From JAFMPW01 sp041743085 (lineage in GTDB: Bacteria > Bacteroidota > Bacteroidia > Flavobacteriales > Flavobacteriaceae): a stretch of 64,000 nt of DNA. A model generated the notes under the pieces. That model did no database searches. It saw only the letters and a program-made list of their open reading frames with translations, and was not told where the DNA came from. Positions within the stretch are counted from its first letter, which is position 1, and each line of letters opens with the position of its first letter. The stretch covers positions 179,768 to 243,767 of the forward strand of contig JBGTNL010000022.1 of the NCBI GenBank assembly GCA_041743085.1, given 5' to 3'. The position numbers were made by a program, and so were the translations under genes. Positions 43,920 to 53,716 of the stretch are shown here, in pieces.

Positions 43920-46900
43920 TTATTTCTTAACCTCTTCCACAAACAAGTAATTCAAATTCAGGTTATTAAATGCTTTATTAAAATCCTGGATCTCCTTTGC
44001 AACCATGGCATCAAATGCCGTAAGTTGTGAAGTGATTTTTGTTGTCAATTCATCCTTCACGGCGATATCCTGCGCTGTAGGGGCAAAATCATCCATAGAA
44101 ACCAGGCTGTTTAAATGCGCAAGTTTGTTGGTGAGCCGGATGGGGAAATTCAACGGATCCTGATTGCTTTGGTTCTTGGTCTGATATAAGGTCTTTTCGA
44201 TAGCTCCGAAATCTTCCTTCATTTTCTTTGCCTTTGCTACCAAATCCTTGGTCGCTTCATTATCCTGGTATTGTTTTGTGAAGGCGTCCAATTGTTCCAT
44301 CACCCTCCTTATCTTCTTGATCGAAGCATGAGCTTTGTCTACCGTTGCATTGATGTCGCTTATAAAATCGTGCTGCTTCTGCATATCGGCTTCGGAAACT
44401 TCCGCCCTGGGATCCGGTATGACCTTAAAGGTTTGGGAGGTATTGGAGCCATTTACATTCAGATGTACCTGGTATTCCCCGGGTACGGCCTTTGGCCCCT
44501 GAAAATTGGCCCACCAGAAGATCATTCCCTTTAATTGTTCGGCCTCCTTGCCCCTCGTATCCCAAACGTGGGTATTACCGCCTTTTTTTACGGGGAGTTT
44601 TTTGTCCTTGTCTTTTGAAGAATTCTTAAAACTGCTCAATGTGTCTCCGGCCATGGTAGTGTAAGTCAGGGCAACACTATCTTTTTCGGCAAGATCTTTC
44701 AAATAGAAATGCGTTACCACCCCGTTTGGATGGTTTTGCCCTGCTGTTTTGGAAGGCTCTTCTGCTGCACTTCCCTTAGTTCGGTAGGCATCCTTGGGTT
44801 TAAACAGGACAGTGGTTGCACTTTTCTGGTTTTCTTCCAATTGATGTAGCACGCTCAAGTCATCAATGATCCATAGGCTCCTACCTTGTGTGGCAACTAT
44901 AAGGTTGTTGTTTTTGATCGAGAGATCGGTAATGGGAACAATGGGCAAATTCAATTGAAAAGGCTTCCAATTAGCCCCATCATCAAAGGAAATGTACATC
45001 CCTGTTTCCGTTCCTGCATACAGCAAACCTTTCCTTTCAGGATCCTCCCGAAGCACCCTGGTAAAATGTTCATCTTCTATACCGTTCGTTATTTTTTTCC
45101 ATGATTTGCCATAGTCTTCCGTCCTATAAAGATAAGGTTTAAAATCGCCCAGCTTATAGCGGGTAGCGGCCACATAGCAGGTACCTTCGTCAAAGGCCGA
45201 AGGCTCAATACTGTTGACCATGGACCATTCCGGCAGTTCAGCCGGCGTAACATTCTCCCAGTTAACACCCCCGTCCCGCGACACATGGATCAGTCCGTCG
45301 TCACTGCCTACCCACAGTAATCCCTCGGTAAGACGACTTTCGTTCGCGGCAAAAATAGTGCAGTAGTATTCTACCCCGGTATTGTCCTGGGTTATAGGCC
45401 CTCCGCTGGAAACCAGTTTGTCCGGGTCGTTGCGAGTAAGGTCCTCACTCAGCAACTTCCAGCTTTGTCCTTCATTTTCACTGAGGTGCACATGATTGGA
45501 AAAGGTATACAGTTTCTTTGGATCGTGCTTGCTGAACATAATAGGAAAATTCCATTGAAAGCGGTATTTCATGCCCTCGGCACCATAGCCCATAGGATTG
45601 TCCGGCCAAACATTCACAGCCCGTACTGTACCCGCATCATGATTCACCCGGGTTAAAAATCCACCGTAACTTCCCCCATATACAATGTCATTATTGTTGG
45701 GGTCCACAGCAATATGGGCCGATTCTCCTCCGGCGGTAGCTTCCCAATTATCTTCATCAATACTTCCTTCGTCACTTCTGTGCTCAATTCTGATAGTGGA
45801 GTTATCCTGTTGGGCGGCATAGATCCCGTAAGGATAGGCGTTGTCCGTGGTTACCCTGTAAAACTGTGCAGTAGGCTGGTTGTAGTAGGTACTCCAGGTT
45901 TCTCCCCCGTCATACGATATCTGTGCGCCGCCATCGTCCCCAATGATCATCCGTTGTGAATTTTCCGGAGCTATCCATAGGTCGTGATGGTCCCCATGTG
46001 GGGCGTTAAACGTATTAAAGGTCTTGCCACCGTCGGTCGACTTGTGATATTGCACATTCAAAACATATACCACCTCTTCATCTTCGGTGTCTGCATAAAC
46101 GCGGGTATAATACCAGGCGCGCTGTCGTAATTTACGCTCGTCATTTACCATTTCCCATTTTTTACCCCCATCCTCTGAACGATACAAACCCCCCTTTTCC
46201 TTATTCTCGACAATGGCCCAGACCCGTTGTGAGTTTTTCGGGGAGACTGTAACTCCGATAATTCCCAGGGTATCTTTGGGAAAGCCTTCGTTATTTGATA
46301 TCTCGGTCCAGGTTTCGCCGCTGTCAGTACTCTTCCAAAGGGCAGACCCCGGTCCGCCACTGATAAGGCTATATGGGGTACGCTGCACCCGCCAGGTTGA
46401 GGCATAGAGTATCCGTGGATTATTAGGATCCAGGGTAAGGTCCACAGCCCCGGCCTGCTCGTTAACGAACAGCGTTTTTCGCCAGTTTTTCCCACCGTCG
46501 GTGCTCTTGTAGATACCTCTGTCCTCGGTAGGTTTATAGATGTTCCCCAACACCGCGGCATAAACTATCTCGTGATTGGTAGGATGTACCCTGATCCGCG
46601 GTACATGCCTGCTGCTTTGGAGTCCGGCTGAGGTCCAGGTCTTTCCGGCATCTTCGGTTTTCCAAACACCGTATCCTGAGGATACATTGCCGCGCACCGT
46701 TTTCTCCCCGCCACCAACATACAGAACATTAGGATCGCTTTTGGCGACCTCCACGGCACCGATACTTCCGCCAAAATAACCGTCAGAGATATTTTCCCAG
46801 CTTCTCCCCCCATCCATGGTTTTCCAGACTCCTCCTCCAGTGGCACCAAAATAAAAAAGATTGGGTTTACCCGGTACCCCGGTAACTGCGGCAGATCTGC

Positions 46901-47060
46901 CGCCACGAAAAGGACCTATGAGCCGGTATTTCAGACTGGAATACAACTCTTCAGGAAATTGCTCCACCGTATTGGATTTTCTTTTTTGAGCTTGATTTAT
47001 ATTTGGTAAAAGGAAGATGACAAGCATTAAAATGCCAGTCTTAAAGCAGAAATTTTTCAT
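43920..47060 (-). CDS. BNR/Asp-box VPS10-like exoprotein (paralog 2)
   Basis: 1046 residues with a signal peptide (MKNFCFKTGILMLVIFLLPN). Shares the opening IGPFRGGRSAAVTGVPG and GGGVWKTMDGGRSWENISDG, and an array of Asp-boxes (KTEDAGKTW, KSTDGGKNW, RSEDGGKKW, SYDGGETW, SRDGGVNW, SFDDGANW) with the upstream-neighbour paralog at 40683-43814. The C-terminal third has an Ig-like segment and a long helical region (about 900-1046). The pair lie 105 bases apart, so they are a tandem duplication. Function unknown; location extracellular or periplasmic. Confidence 0.9.
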   Translation of the reverse strand: MKNFCFKTGILMLVIFLLPNINQAQKRKSNTVEQFPEELYSSLKYRLIGPFRGGRSAAVTGVPGKPNLFYFGATGGGVWKTMDGGRSWENISDGYFGGSIGAVEVAKSDPNVLYVGGGEKTVRGNVSSGYGVWKTEDAGKTWTSAGLQSSRHVPRIRVHPTNHEIVYAAVLGNIYKPTEDRGIYKSTDGGKNWRKTLFVNEQAGAVDLTLDPNNPRILYASTWRVQRTPYSLISGGPGSALWKSTDSGETWTEISNNEGFPKDTLGIIGVTVSPKNSQRVWAIVENKEKGGLYRSEDGGKKWEMVNDERKLRQRAWYYTRVYADTEDEEVVYVLNVQYHKSTDGGKTFNTFNAPHGDHHDLWIAPENSQRMIIGDDGGAQISYDGGETWSTYYNQPTAQFYRVTTDNAYPYGIYAAQQDNSTIRIEHRSDEGSIDEDNWEATAGGESAHIAVDPNNNDIVYGGSYGGFLTRVNHDAGTVRAVNVWPDNPMGYGAEGMKYRFQWNFPIMFSKHDPKKLYTFSNHVHLSENEGQSWKLLSEDLTRNDPDKLVSSGGPITQDNTGVEYYCTIFAANESRLTEGLLWVGSDDGLIHVSRDGGVNWENVTPAELPEWSMVNSIEPSAFDEGTCYVAATRYKLGDFKPYLYRTEDYGKSWKKITNGIEDEHFTRVLREDPERKGLLYAGTETGMYISFDDGANWKPFQLNLPIVPITDLSIKNNNLIVATQGRSLWIIDDLSVLHQLEENQKSATTVLFKPKDAYRTKGSAAEEPSKTAGQNHPNGVVTHFYLKDLAEKDSVALTYTTMAGDTLSSFKNSSKDKDKKLPVKKGGNTHVWDTRGKEAEQLKGMIFWWANFQGPKAVPGEYQVHLNVNGSNTSQTFKVIPDPRAEVSEADMQKQHDFISDINATVDKAHASIKKIRRVMEQLDAFTKQYQDNEATKDLVAKAKKMKEDFGAIEKTLYQTKNQSNQDPLNFPIRLTNKLAHLNSLVSMDDFAPTAQDIAVKDELTTKITSQLTAFDAMVAKEIQDFNKAFNNLNLNYLFVEEVKK

Positions 47061-47267
47061 CTTAAGTAACGTTCGAATTAGTCAGGCTTAAATGTACCAA
47101 AAAAGTCCTTAATCAAAAATGTATTTGCAAATACTCCGTTGGTATTTCAATTTTAATAAGCTGGGGTGTTTTTTAACGGAAGTTCCTTACATTGCATATA
47201 CATCACGTTCCTGGGGACATGGAGAAAAATGCCCGAAGCGTAATAATTTTACCTTAAACCTAAAAAT

Positions 47268-48962
47268 ATGAGAACACTTTTTATCTGCCTGCCGGCTCTT
47301 TTCCTTTCATTTCAACATAGCATTGCACAGGACCGGGTAACCGGGGAGACTTTCGCCACCCGCTCAGAAGTCCTTGCCCAAAACGGTATGGTGGCCACCA
47401 GCCACCCGCTGGCGACTCAAATTGGTATCGACATCCTTAAAAAAGGCGGAAATGCAATTGATGCGGCAATTGCGGCCAACGCGGCACTGGGATTAATGGA
47501 ACCAACGGGCTCTGGCATCGGCGGTGATCTGTTTGCCATAGTGTGGGATGGGAAAACCAATAAATTGTACGGCTTGAACGCCAGCGGCAGATCCCCAAAA
47601 TCTCTAACCTTGGAATTTTTTGAGAAAGAAGGAATGGAAAAAATCCCTTCACATGGACCATTGCCGGTAAGTGTCCCCGGGGCCGTGGACGGGTGGTTTG
47701 AGTTGCATGAAAAATTTGGGTCCCTTCCCGTAAAGGAACTTTTGGCACCGGCAATCTCATATGCCGAAAATGGGTTTCCGCTCACGGAATTGATCGCCTG
47801 GTATATGAGTGGTATCCCTGCTATTCAAGAAGCGGGATTTGCCAATATTGAAGATACCTACCTTAAGCCCAATAATAATCATATTCCAAAGGAAGGTGAG
47901 ATCTATAAAAACCCTTACCTTGCCAATACGTATAGAAAAATAGCTGAAAAAGGCAGGGACGTGTTTTATAAGGGAGAGATTGCCCGGGTAATCGCCAAAT
48001 TCATAAAAGAAGAAGGCGGGTTTCTTTCAGAGGAAGATCTCGCGTCGCATCGGTCGGAATGGGTGGAGCCCGTATCGGTAAATTACAGGGGTTATGATGT
48101 TTGGGAACTACCTCCCAACGGTCAGGGCATTGCTGCCTTGCAGATGCTTCAGATCCTTGAAGGGTATGACTTTTCAAAGATTGAATTCGGCAGTGCCGAG
48201 CACCTGCACCTATTTACAGAGGCCAAAAAACTGGCCTTTGAGGACCGGGCGAAATACTACGCCGATATGGATTTTGCGAAAGTTCCGGTAGCTCAACTGC
48301 TTTCGGAAGGTTATGCGGAAAAGCGGAGAAAACAAATAGGTGAAAGGGCGGCAAACTACAACGCAGGGGAGATCAGTGCAGGGGAGACCATTTATATGAC
48401 GGTGGCCGATAAAGAAGGGACAATGATTTCCCTGATCCAAAGCAATTATCGCGGGTTAGGCTCCAACATGGTGCCCCCCCAGCTGGGGTTCATGCTGCAA
48501 GACAGAGGGGAACTTTTCAGTTTAAAAAGGGGGCAGGCCAATACCTTTGAGCCTGGCAAAAGACCGTTTCATACCATCATTCCGGCATTTATCACGAAGG
48601 ACGGAGCGCCTTACGTAAGTTTTGGCGTAATGGGGGGTGACTTTCAACCACAGGGCCATACTCAAATTGTTATGAACCTTATCGACTTCGGAATGAACTT
48701 ACAGGAAGCCGGAGATGCGCCCCGTTGGGATCATACTGGCGGCTCCACGCCTACCGGAACGTCTCCCGAGGGTAAAGGAGAAATACGGGTGGAATCCGGT
48801 ATTCCCTATAAGACCATCAGGGAGCTCATGGACAAAGGGCATAGCGTGGGCTTTGGAAGGGGAATTTACGGAGGGTATCAGGCCATACTGTGGGATTCGG
48901 AAAACAAGGTATATCACGGAGCTTCGGAAAGCAGAAAGGACGGGCAGGCGGCAGGTTATTAA
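47268..48962 (+). CDS. Gamma-glutamyltransferase family protein (YwrD-like branch)
   Basis: 564 residues with a signal peptide (1-20). The N-terminal GGNAIDAAIAANAALGLMEP and GIGGDLFAIVWD motifs and the autocleavage site with nucleophile Thr374 (AGETIYMTVADKEG) identify the Ntn-hydrolase fold. The residues after the threonine read IY, not TH as in classical Ggt, and QSNYRGLGSN replaces the usual loop, as in the YwrD-like subgroup. Likely role: hydrolysis or transfer of gamma-glutamyl groups in the periplasm, releasing amino acids from glutathione or peptides. Own transcription unit. Confidence 0.93.
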   Translation: MRTLFICLPALFLSFQHSIAQDRVTGETFATRSEVLAQNGMVATSHPLATQIGIDILKKGGNAIDAAIAANAALGLMEPTGSGIGGDLFAIVWDGKTNKLYGLNASGRSPKSLTLEFFEKEGMEKIPSHGPLPVSVPGAVDGWFELHEKFGSLPVKELLAPAISYAENGFPLTELIAWYMSGIPAIQEAGFANIEDTYLKPNNNHIPKEGEIYKNPYLANTYRKIAEKGRDVFYKGEIARVIAKFIKEEGGFLSEEDLASHRSEWVEPVSVNYRGYDVWELPPNGQGIAALQMLQILEGYDFSKIEFGSAEHLHLFTEAKKLAFEDRAKYYADMDFAKVPVAQLLSEGYAEKRRKQIGERAANYNAGEISAGETIYMTVADKEGTMISLIQSNYRGLGSNMVPPQLGFMLQDRGELFSLKRGQANTFEPGKRPFHTIIPAFITKDGAPYVSFGVMGGDFQPQGHTQIVMNLIDFGMNLQEAGDAPRWDHTGGSTPTGTSPEGKGEIRVESGIPYKTIRELMDKGHSVGFGRGIYGGYQAILWDSENKVYHGASESRKDGQAAGY

Positions 48963-48988
48963 GGTAAGCTGGAATTCTTTACGGTTTA

Positions 48989-49168
48989 ATGACACTGGAA
49001 CAGTTATTGGAAGATGCAAAGGAACAGTCGGTCAATTTACCCCTATGCAGTATTAAAGATTTTCCGTTACTCGCTTACAGAGCCATTCAACTCGATGTAA
49101 AACATTATCGGGAAAAAAAGGAATATTATCATGCTATTATTGATAAACTGGCACGGTATAAAAATTAA
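48989..49168 (+). CDS. Small cytosolic hypothetical protein (59 residues)
   Basis: ATG at 48989; begins MTLEQLLEDAKEQSVNLPLC and ends IIDKLARYKN with stop TAA at 49166-49168. Charged and helical (KDFPLLAYRAIQLDVKHYRE near 23-42). It lies between the gamma-glutamyltransferase stop (27 bases upstream) and the GH109-type gene (14 bases downstream), so it is probably co-transcribed with one of them. No family recognised. Its protein-like composition and tight spacing argue that it is real. Confidence 0.55.
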   Translation: MTLEQLLEDAKEQSVNLPLCSIKDFPLLAYRAIQLDVKHYREKKEYYHAIIDKLARYKN

Positions 49169-49181
49169 AATATTTAACCCT

Positions 49182-50579
49182 ATGAAAAATCTGGACCGAA
49201 GGAATTTTATAAGAAAAACATCGCTCGCCGGCGCGGCCATCACCATGGCTCCGATGATAACAAGAGCTTCCGGGTCACCAACCGAAAGAGCTGCCGCCGC
49301 TAAATATATGGGAGATTTTGCAGCTCCGAAATTAGAGAACATCCGTGCTGCCTTTATTGGGGTCGGAGCAAGAGGACCCGGGCATCTCCAGTTTTTTGCC
49401 AATTTACCTGGAACCGAAGTAGTAGCGATAAGCGATCTGTATGGGGATCTGGCGAAAAAATGGGGCGCTGTTGCTACGGAAATTGGTGCGGGAAAACGCC
49501 ACAAGGAGATCGCGCTCTATTACGGGGATGAAAGCAAGTGGAAAATGATGCTTGAAGAGGTTAAGCCCGACGTGGTATTTATCGCCACCAACTGGGCGAA
49601 CCATGCTCCCATGGCCATAGAAACCATGAAAAAGGGAGCGCATGCCTTTGTAGAGGTTCCCATAGCCCTTACGCTCGATGAAATGTGGGCCATTGTGGAT
49701 ACTTCGGAACAAACACAAAAGCACTGCATGATGATGGAAAATGTTAACTATGACCGGGATGAGTTAATGTTCCTGAATATGTGCCGCAAGGGGGTCATTG
49801 GCCAATTGCTGCACGGAGAGGCTGCTTATATTCACGAGTTGCGGGGGCAGATGGAGGAGGAGGACAGGGGAACCGGATCCTGGAGAACACCTCACTATGC
49901 CCATCGAAATGGCAACTTGTACCCCACTCATGGCCTCGGACCCGTTGCTCAATATATGAACCTGGCCAGAGGGGAAGATAATTTTGGCAGCCTTGTTTCT
50001 TATTCATCTCCAGCCCTGGGACGACAGGCTTATGCCGAAAAAAATTATGCTCCGGACCACAAATGGAATCAGCTGGAATACAAGGGGGGCGATATAAACA
50101 CCTCTATTATTAAAACAAATGTAGGTAGAACCATTCTTGTGCAATGGGATGAAACCAGTCCAAGACCCTATTCCCGACTTAATCTGATACAAGGAACCAA
50201 AGGCACCCTGGCCGGTTTTCCAACCAGAGTGGCACTGGAAGGCGGGGTTGAAGGGGGAACCAGGGACCATCACAGCTGGGTGCAGGGTGATCAATTGGCC
50301 GTACTTTATGAGAAATATGATCATCCGCTTTACAAACGCCTTAATGAAAAAACCAAGGACAGCGGACATGGTGGCATGGATGGTATGATGATGTACCGCA
50401 TTGTAGAATGTTTGCATGAAGGGTTACCATTGGACCAAAATATGTATGAAGGTTGTTTTTGGAGTGCGGTAGGTCCTTTAAGTGAAAAATCCGTGGCGAA
50501 TGGCGGAGCTCCCCAAGCCTTTCCGGATTTTACCAGGGGCAACTGGAAAACCACCGCCCCGCTGAAAATTATTAGTTAA
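49182..50579 (+). CDS. GH109-type NAD-dependent glycosidase (Gfo/Idh/MocA fold), Tat-exported
   Basis: 465 residues from MKNLDRRNFIRKTSLAGAAI, a Tat signal; a longer frame from 49131 lacks the signal at its start. The Rossmann motif GVGARGPGH (60-68) and EVP at 158-160 occupy the NAD site. The signature HRNGNLYPTHGLGPVAQYMN (241-260) with His250 matches family GH109, which cleaves glycosides through transient oxidation at C3 by bound NAD. Substrate may be N-acetylgalactosaminides, as in characterised members, but this is not shown. First gene of a three-gene operon (gaps 17 and 11 bases). Confidence 0.9.
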   Translation: MKNLDRRNFIRKTSLAGAAITMAPMITRASGSPTERAAAAKYMGDFAAPKLENIRAAFIGVGARGPGHLQFFANLPGTEVVAISDLYGDLAKKWGAVATEIGAGKRHKEIALYYGDESKWKMMLEEVKPDVVFIATNWANHAPMAIETMKKGAHAFVEVPIALTLDEMWAIVDTSEQTQKHCMMMENVNYDRDELMFLNMCRKGVIGQLLHGEAAYIHELRGQMEEEDRGTGSWRTPHYAHRNGNLYPTHGLGPVAQYMNLARGEDNFGSLVSYSSPALGRQAYAEKNYAPDHKWNQLEYKGGDINTSIIKTNVGRTILVQWDETSPRPYSRLNLIQGTKGTLAGFPTRVALEGGVEGGTRDHHSWVQGDQLAVLYEKYDHPLYKRLNEKTKDSGHGGMDGMMMYRIVECLHEGLPLDQNMYEGCFWSAVGPLSEKSVANGGAPQAFPDFTRGNWKTTAPLKIIS

Positions 50580-50596
50580 CATTTATATGGAAAGAC

Positions 50597-51400
50597 ATGT
50601 CAAAAATTACGATAGCCCTGTTGTCATTTGTAGCGGTTTTCTCTTGTAAAATGGAACCAAAGGCTGATCCCTCAGAAACAAAAACAGCAAAGGATACCGA
50701 GATCGGAGCCGACGTATGGATCCCCCTATTTAATGGCACAAGTACCGAGGGTTGGAGGGCCTATAACGGGGAGGTCCTTCCCCCGGGTTGGATTGTCAAA
50801 GACAGCGCCTTAACGTTCGATACCGCACTGGGATTGGAACAAGATTATACAGGAGGGAAAGATATCATCTATGGCGCCCAAGAATTTGATAATTTTGAGC
50901 TCTACCTGGAGTGGAAACTTTCCGAAGGCGGGAATAGCGGTATTTTCTATCACCTCAAGGAAGGCTATGACAGTCCCCCGGAGGTGTCCCGGGAATATCA
51001 ATTGATAGATGATGAGAAATACGCCCGCATACACGACCTTACCGAGTATAATACCAGCCTCGGCTATACAGAGAACCCCGCCGAGCTAAAGCCGCTCCAA
51101 CAAACGGCGTCGGACTACGCTATGCATCCGGCCGATCCTGAAAAGAAAATACTCAACCGGGTTGGGGAATGGAATTCCTCCAAGATTATATTCACACCGG
51201 AAAAAGTAGAACACTGGCTGAACGGAAAAAAAGTCCTATCTTTTGTGCCCTGGTCGGAAGAATGGTATAAAAAAAAGAATTCGGATAAATGGAAAAACAG
51301 CCCGGACTATGGAAAGTTTAAAACCGGTTATATTGGACTCCAGGACCATTCCAGCCCCATTTGGTTCAAAAACATTAAAATAAGGAAACTGCAAATTTAA
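50597..51400 (+). CDS. DUF1080 (3-keto-glycoside hydrolase/lyase family) lipoprotein
   Basis: 267 residues: signal peptide with lipobox (AVFSC, Cys17), acidic linker, and a DUF1080 jellyroll opening WIPLFNGTSTEGW (41-53). The middle has LEWKLSEGGNSGIFYHL and VSREYQLIDDEKY, and the end has KTGYIGLQDHSSPIWFKNIK, all hallmarks of the family. Sits between the GH109-type and Gfo/Idh/MocA genes, supporting cleavage of a 3-keto-glycoside produced by one of these. Compare the partial relative at 1-509. Confidence 0.93.
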   Translation: MSKITIALLSFVAVFSCKMEPKADPSETKTAKDTEIGADVWIPLFNGTSTEGWRAYNGEVLPPGWIVKDSALTFDTALGLEQDYTGGKDIIYGAQEFDNFELYLEWKLSEGGNSGIFYHLKEGYDSPPEVSREYQLIDDEKYARIHDLTEYNTSLGYTENPAELKPLQQTASDYAMHPADPEKKILNRVGEWNSSKIIFTPEKVEHWLNGKKVLSFVPWSEEWYKKKNSDKWKNSPDYGKFKTGYIGLQDHSSPIWFKNIKIRKLQI

Positions 51401-51411
51401 TTTCAGGAGAA

Positions 51412-52737
51412 ATGAATAAAAGAGACTTTTTAAAGAGTGCCGCGGCACTATCATCCTTTGCATTACTGCCTTCAGGAGTATGGGCATTTTCACAGAAAAA
51501 ACGCTTGCGAACGGCTCACATTGGAGTAGGTAATATGGGGGGTGAAGACCTGAACGCCATTTCATCCCATAGCTTGGTAGACGTTACTGCACTGTGCGAT
51601 GTGGATGCCAATAACCTGGCAGCTGCCCAAAAATTGCATCCAAAAGCAAAAATCTATTCAGACTACAGAAAACTTCTTGAAGAAATGGGGAACGATATTG
51701 ATGCCGTTATCGTTTCAACCCCAGATCATACACATGCACCGGCTTCAATGATGGCCATGAACATGGGGAAACCGGTATATTGCCAGAAACCCCTCACCCA
51801 CCATGTCTCCGAGGCAAGGGCCATGAAGAAACTCGCCGCGGATAAAGGGTTGGTTACTCAAATGGGGATCCAGGTGCATTCCTTTTACGACTACAAACTG
51901 GCAACACTTCTAATCCAATCCGGCATTATCGGAAAAGTCCATACGGTGCGGGCATGGTCACCCAAAAACTGGGGGTATGACGGCCCTGAACCCGAAGGAA
52001 GCGATCCGGTTCCCGAAGATCTGGACTGGAATCTCTGGCTGGGTACTTCCGCTGAACGGCCTTATAAGGAGGGAGTTTATCATCCGGCAAACTGGAGAAA
52101 ATTAGTGGACTATGGCTGTGGAACGCTAGGGGACATGGGGGTGCATATTTTTGATACCCCATACAATGCGCTGGAGTTGGATGTTCCAATGACAATTAAA
52201 ACAGAGTGCAGGCCGCCCAACGGATTTAGCTATCCGGAAAATAATACAGTCACCTATGAGTTCCCCGGAACCAAACACACCACAGATACCCTAAAATGGG
52301 TTTGGTATGATGGTCCCGGAGCTCCCGAGAGCCATGATGACCTGAAATTGCCGGATGGCGAAGCGCTGCATGACCAGGGTGCTATGTTTATGGGTGAAAG
52401 AGGAAGATTGTACCTGCCCCACTTCCAGAAACTTCCGAAGCTGATCGTTGATGGGGCCTATAAGGAGATGGATATCGCCTCCTTTAATCTGGGGGAACCT
52501 GTTAGGGATTATGATTCTGAGGGCAAAAAACATTACCATCAGTTCGTGGATGCCTGCCTGGGTAAAGGGGAGTGCAGTGCCCCGTTTTCCTATGCGTCAA
52601 GATTAACGGAAACCATCCTTTTAGGGGTGATCGCCGGGCGTTTTCCAAATAAGACTTTACATTGGGATTCCGCCAACGCTGAATTTTCGGAAGAAGAAGC
52701 GAATCAATATCTGGAGTCGCCTTACAGGGATTTTTGA
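51412..52737 (+). CDS. Exported Gfo/Idh/MocA-family oxidoreductase
   Basis: 441 residues. The N-terminus (NKRDFLKSAAALSSFALLP) is a Tat-like signal with a KR pair. Rossmann motif HIGVGNMGGED (36-46), the EKP-equivalent QKP (Gln125-Lys126-Pro127), and the LGDMGVHIFDTP substrate motif are present. Gln replacing Glu in the EKP motif is common in secreted Bacteroidota members with tightly bound cofactor. Third gene of the operon; it may oxidise glycosides at C3 before DUF1080 cleavage, an inference from the gene order. Confidence 0.92.
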   Translation: MNKRDFLKSAAALSSFALLPSGVWAFSQKKRLRTAHIGVGNMGGEDLNAISSHSLVDVTALCDVDANNLAAAQKLHPKAKIYSDYRKLLEEMGNDIDAVIVSTPDHTHAPASMMAMNMGKPVYCQKPLTHHVSEARAMKKLAADKGLVTQMGIQVHSFYDYKLATLLIQSGIIGKVHTVRAWSPKNWGYDGPEPEGSDPVPEDLDWNLWLGTSAERPYKEGVYHPANWRKLVDYGCGTLGDMGVHIFDTPYNALELDVPMTIKTECRPPNGFSYPENNTVTYEFPGTKHTTDTLKWVWYDGPGAPESHDDLKLPDGEALHDQGAMFMGERGRLYLPHFQKLPKLIVDGAYKEMDIASFNLGEPVRDYDSEGKKHYHQFVDACLGKGECSAPFSYASRLTETILLGVIAGRFPNKTLHWDSANAEFSEEEANQYLESPYRDF

Positions 52738-53020
52738 TCAGGGGTTTGGTATAATTATAGGCAGACTTTACAATCAAATAGTTCAGATGGAATTTAGGGC
52801 CGATTCCGGGTATTTTTTTTGAAGAATACATTGCGATGTTTATTACGGAATGATGAATTTTTCAGGTCCCGGAAAGTCAGTTCTGGCGTAAAAATAATAC
52901 GTTCCAAGCGATTTGATGCACGGTTTTGAAACTGTAAAAATCCGTCCTTTAAAGAGTGGATTTATTTATAAATCACCGCCGGCCGGTTACATCCTTGAAC
53001 TTTTATTTCCCTTAAGACCA

Positions 53021-53434
53021 ATGAAGCTGCTCCTGCTTCTTCGCCTCACCACCAGCTTTATGTGCGGTGTCCGCTGGTTTGTACAAATCGTGCACTATCC
53101 GTTGTTCCGGGAAATAAGACTGGAAGACTTTCCCAAATAAGAAAAGAAAAATCTTGTCAAGGGCTACGTTACCGTTCCTGTAATGAGCATTGAACTTTCT
53201 ACGGGGATCTGGATTTTGTTACTTGACTATCGCTCCCTTTTTCTGGTTAATATTATTTTATTGGGGATTATCTGGTTGAGTACTTTAATTTTCCAGATGC
53301 CTTTGCATTTAAAACTTGCAAAGGTGGGAAACCATGATACAATTGCTTCATTAGTACGCTCAAACCAGATCAGGACAATTAGTTAAACCATTCGATGCGG
53401 CCTTTTGGTATATATAGTTTTGGACAACGTATGA
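53021..53434 (+). pseudogene. Small integral membrane protein gene with two in-frame TAA stops
   Basis: A single frame encodes 135 sense codons with two TAA interruptions at 53138-53140 and 53384-53386. The parts read MKLLLLLRLTTSFMCGVRWF and VQIVHYPLFREIRLEDFPK, then EKKNLVKGYVTVPVMSIELS and TGIWILLLDYRSLFLVNIIL, then TIRCGLLVYIVLDNV. The Bacteroidota family with WFVQIVHYPLF.. and RSNWIRT.W motifs is recognisable; Tyr and Trp are expected at the two stop positions. The two interruptions with no frameshift suggest recent decay or stop-codon sequencing error. Surrounding 52738-53020 shows no feature. Confidence 0.75.
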
Positions 53435-53716
53435 CATTTAACAATTTAGGTTTATGGTTGCCTCCGCCCAGGCCTGGGTGAGTTAGAAAAATCTGAACAA
53501 ATTAATGCGTTTTTACCATTGTTGCCGGGCAAAAATCTGCTGAAATGGGCTCGCTTTAAGCCAAACTATATCCCGAAAATTTCGTATCTTTTGATCCCTT
53601 TAAACCATAACATTCAGATTTGTTAAAAAATATTCTTATCACTGATTTCAAAACAGAAATGTTATTAGAATGAAATAAAGAATACAAAAAAGGAATAATT
53701 GTTAAATCTATAGAAG

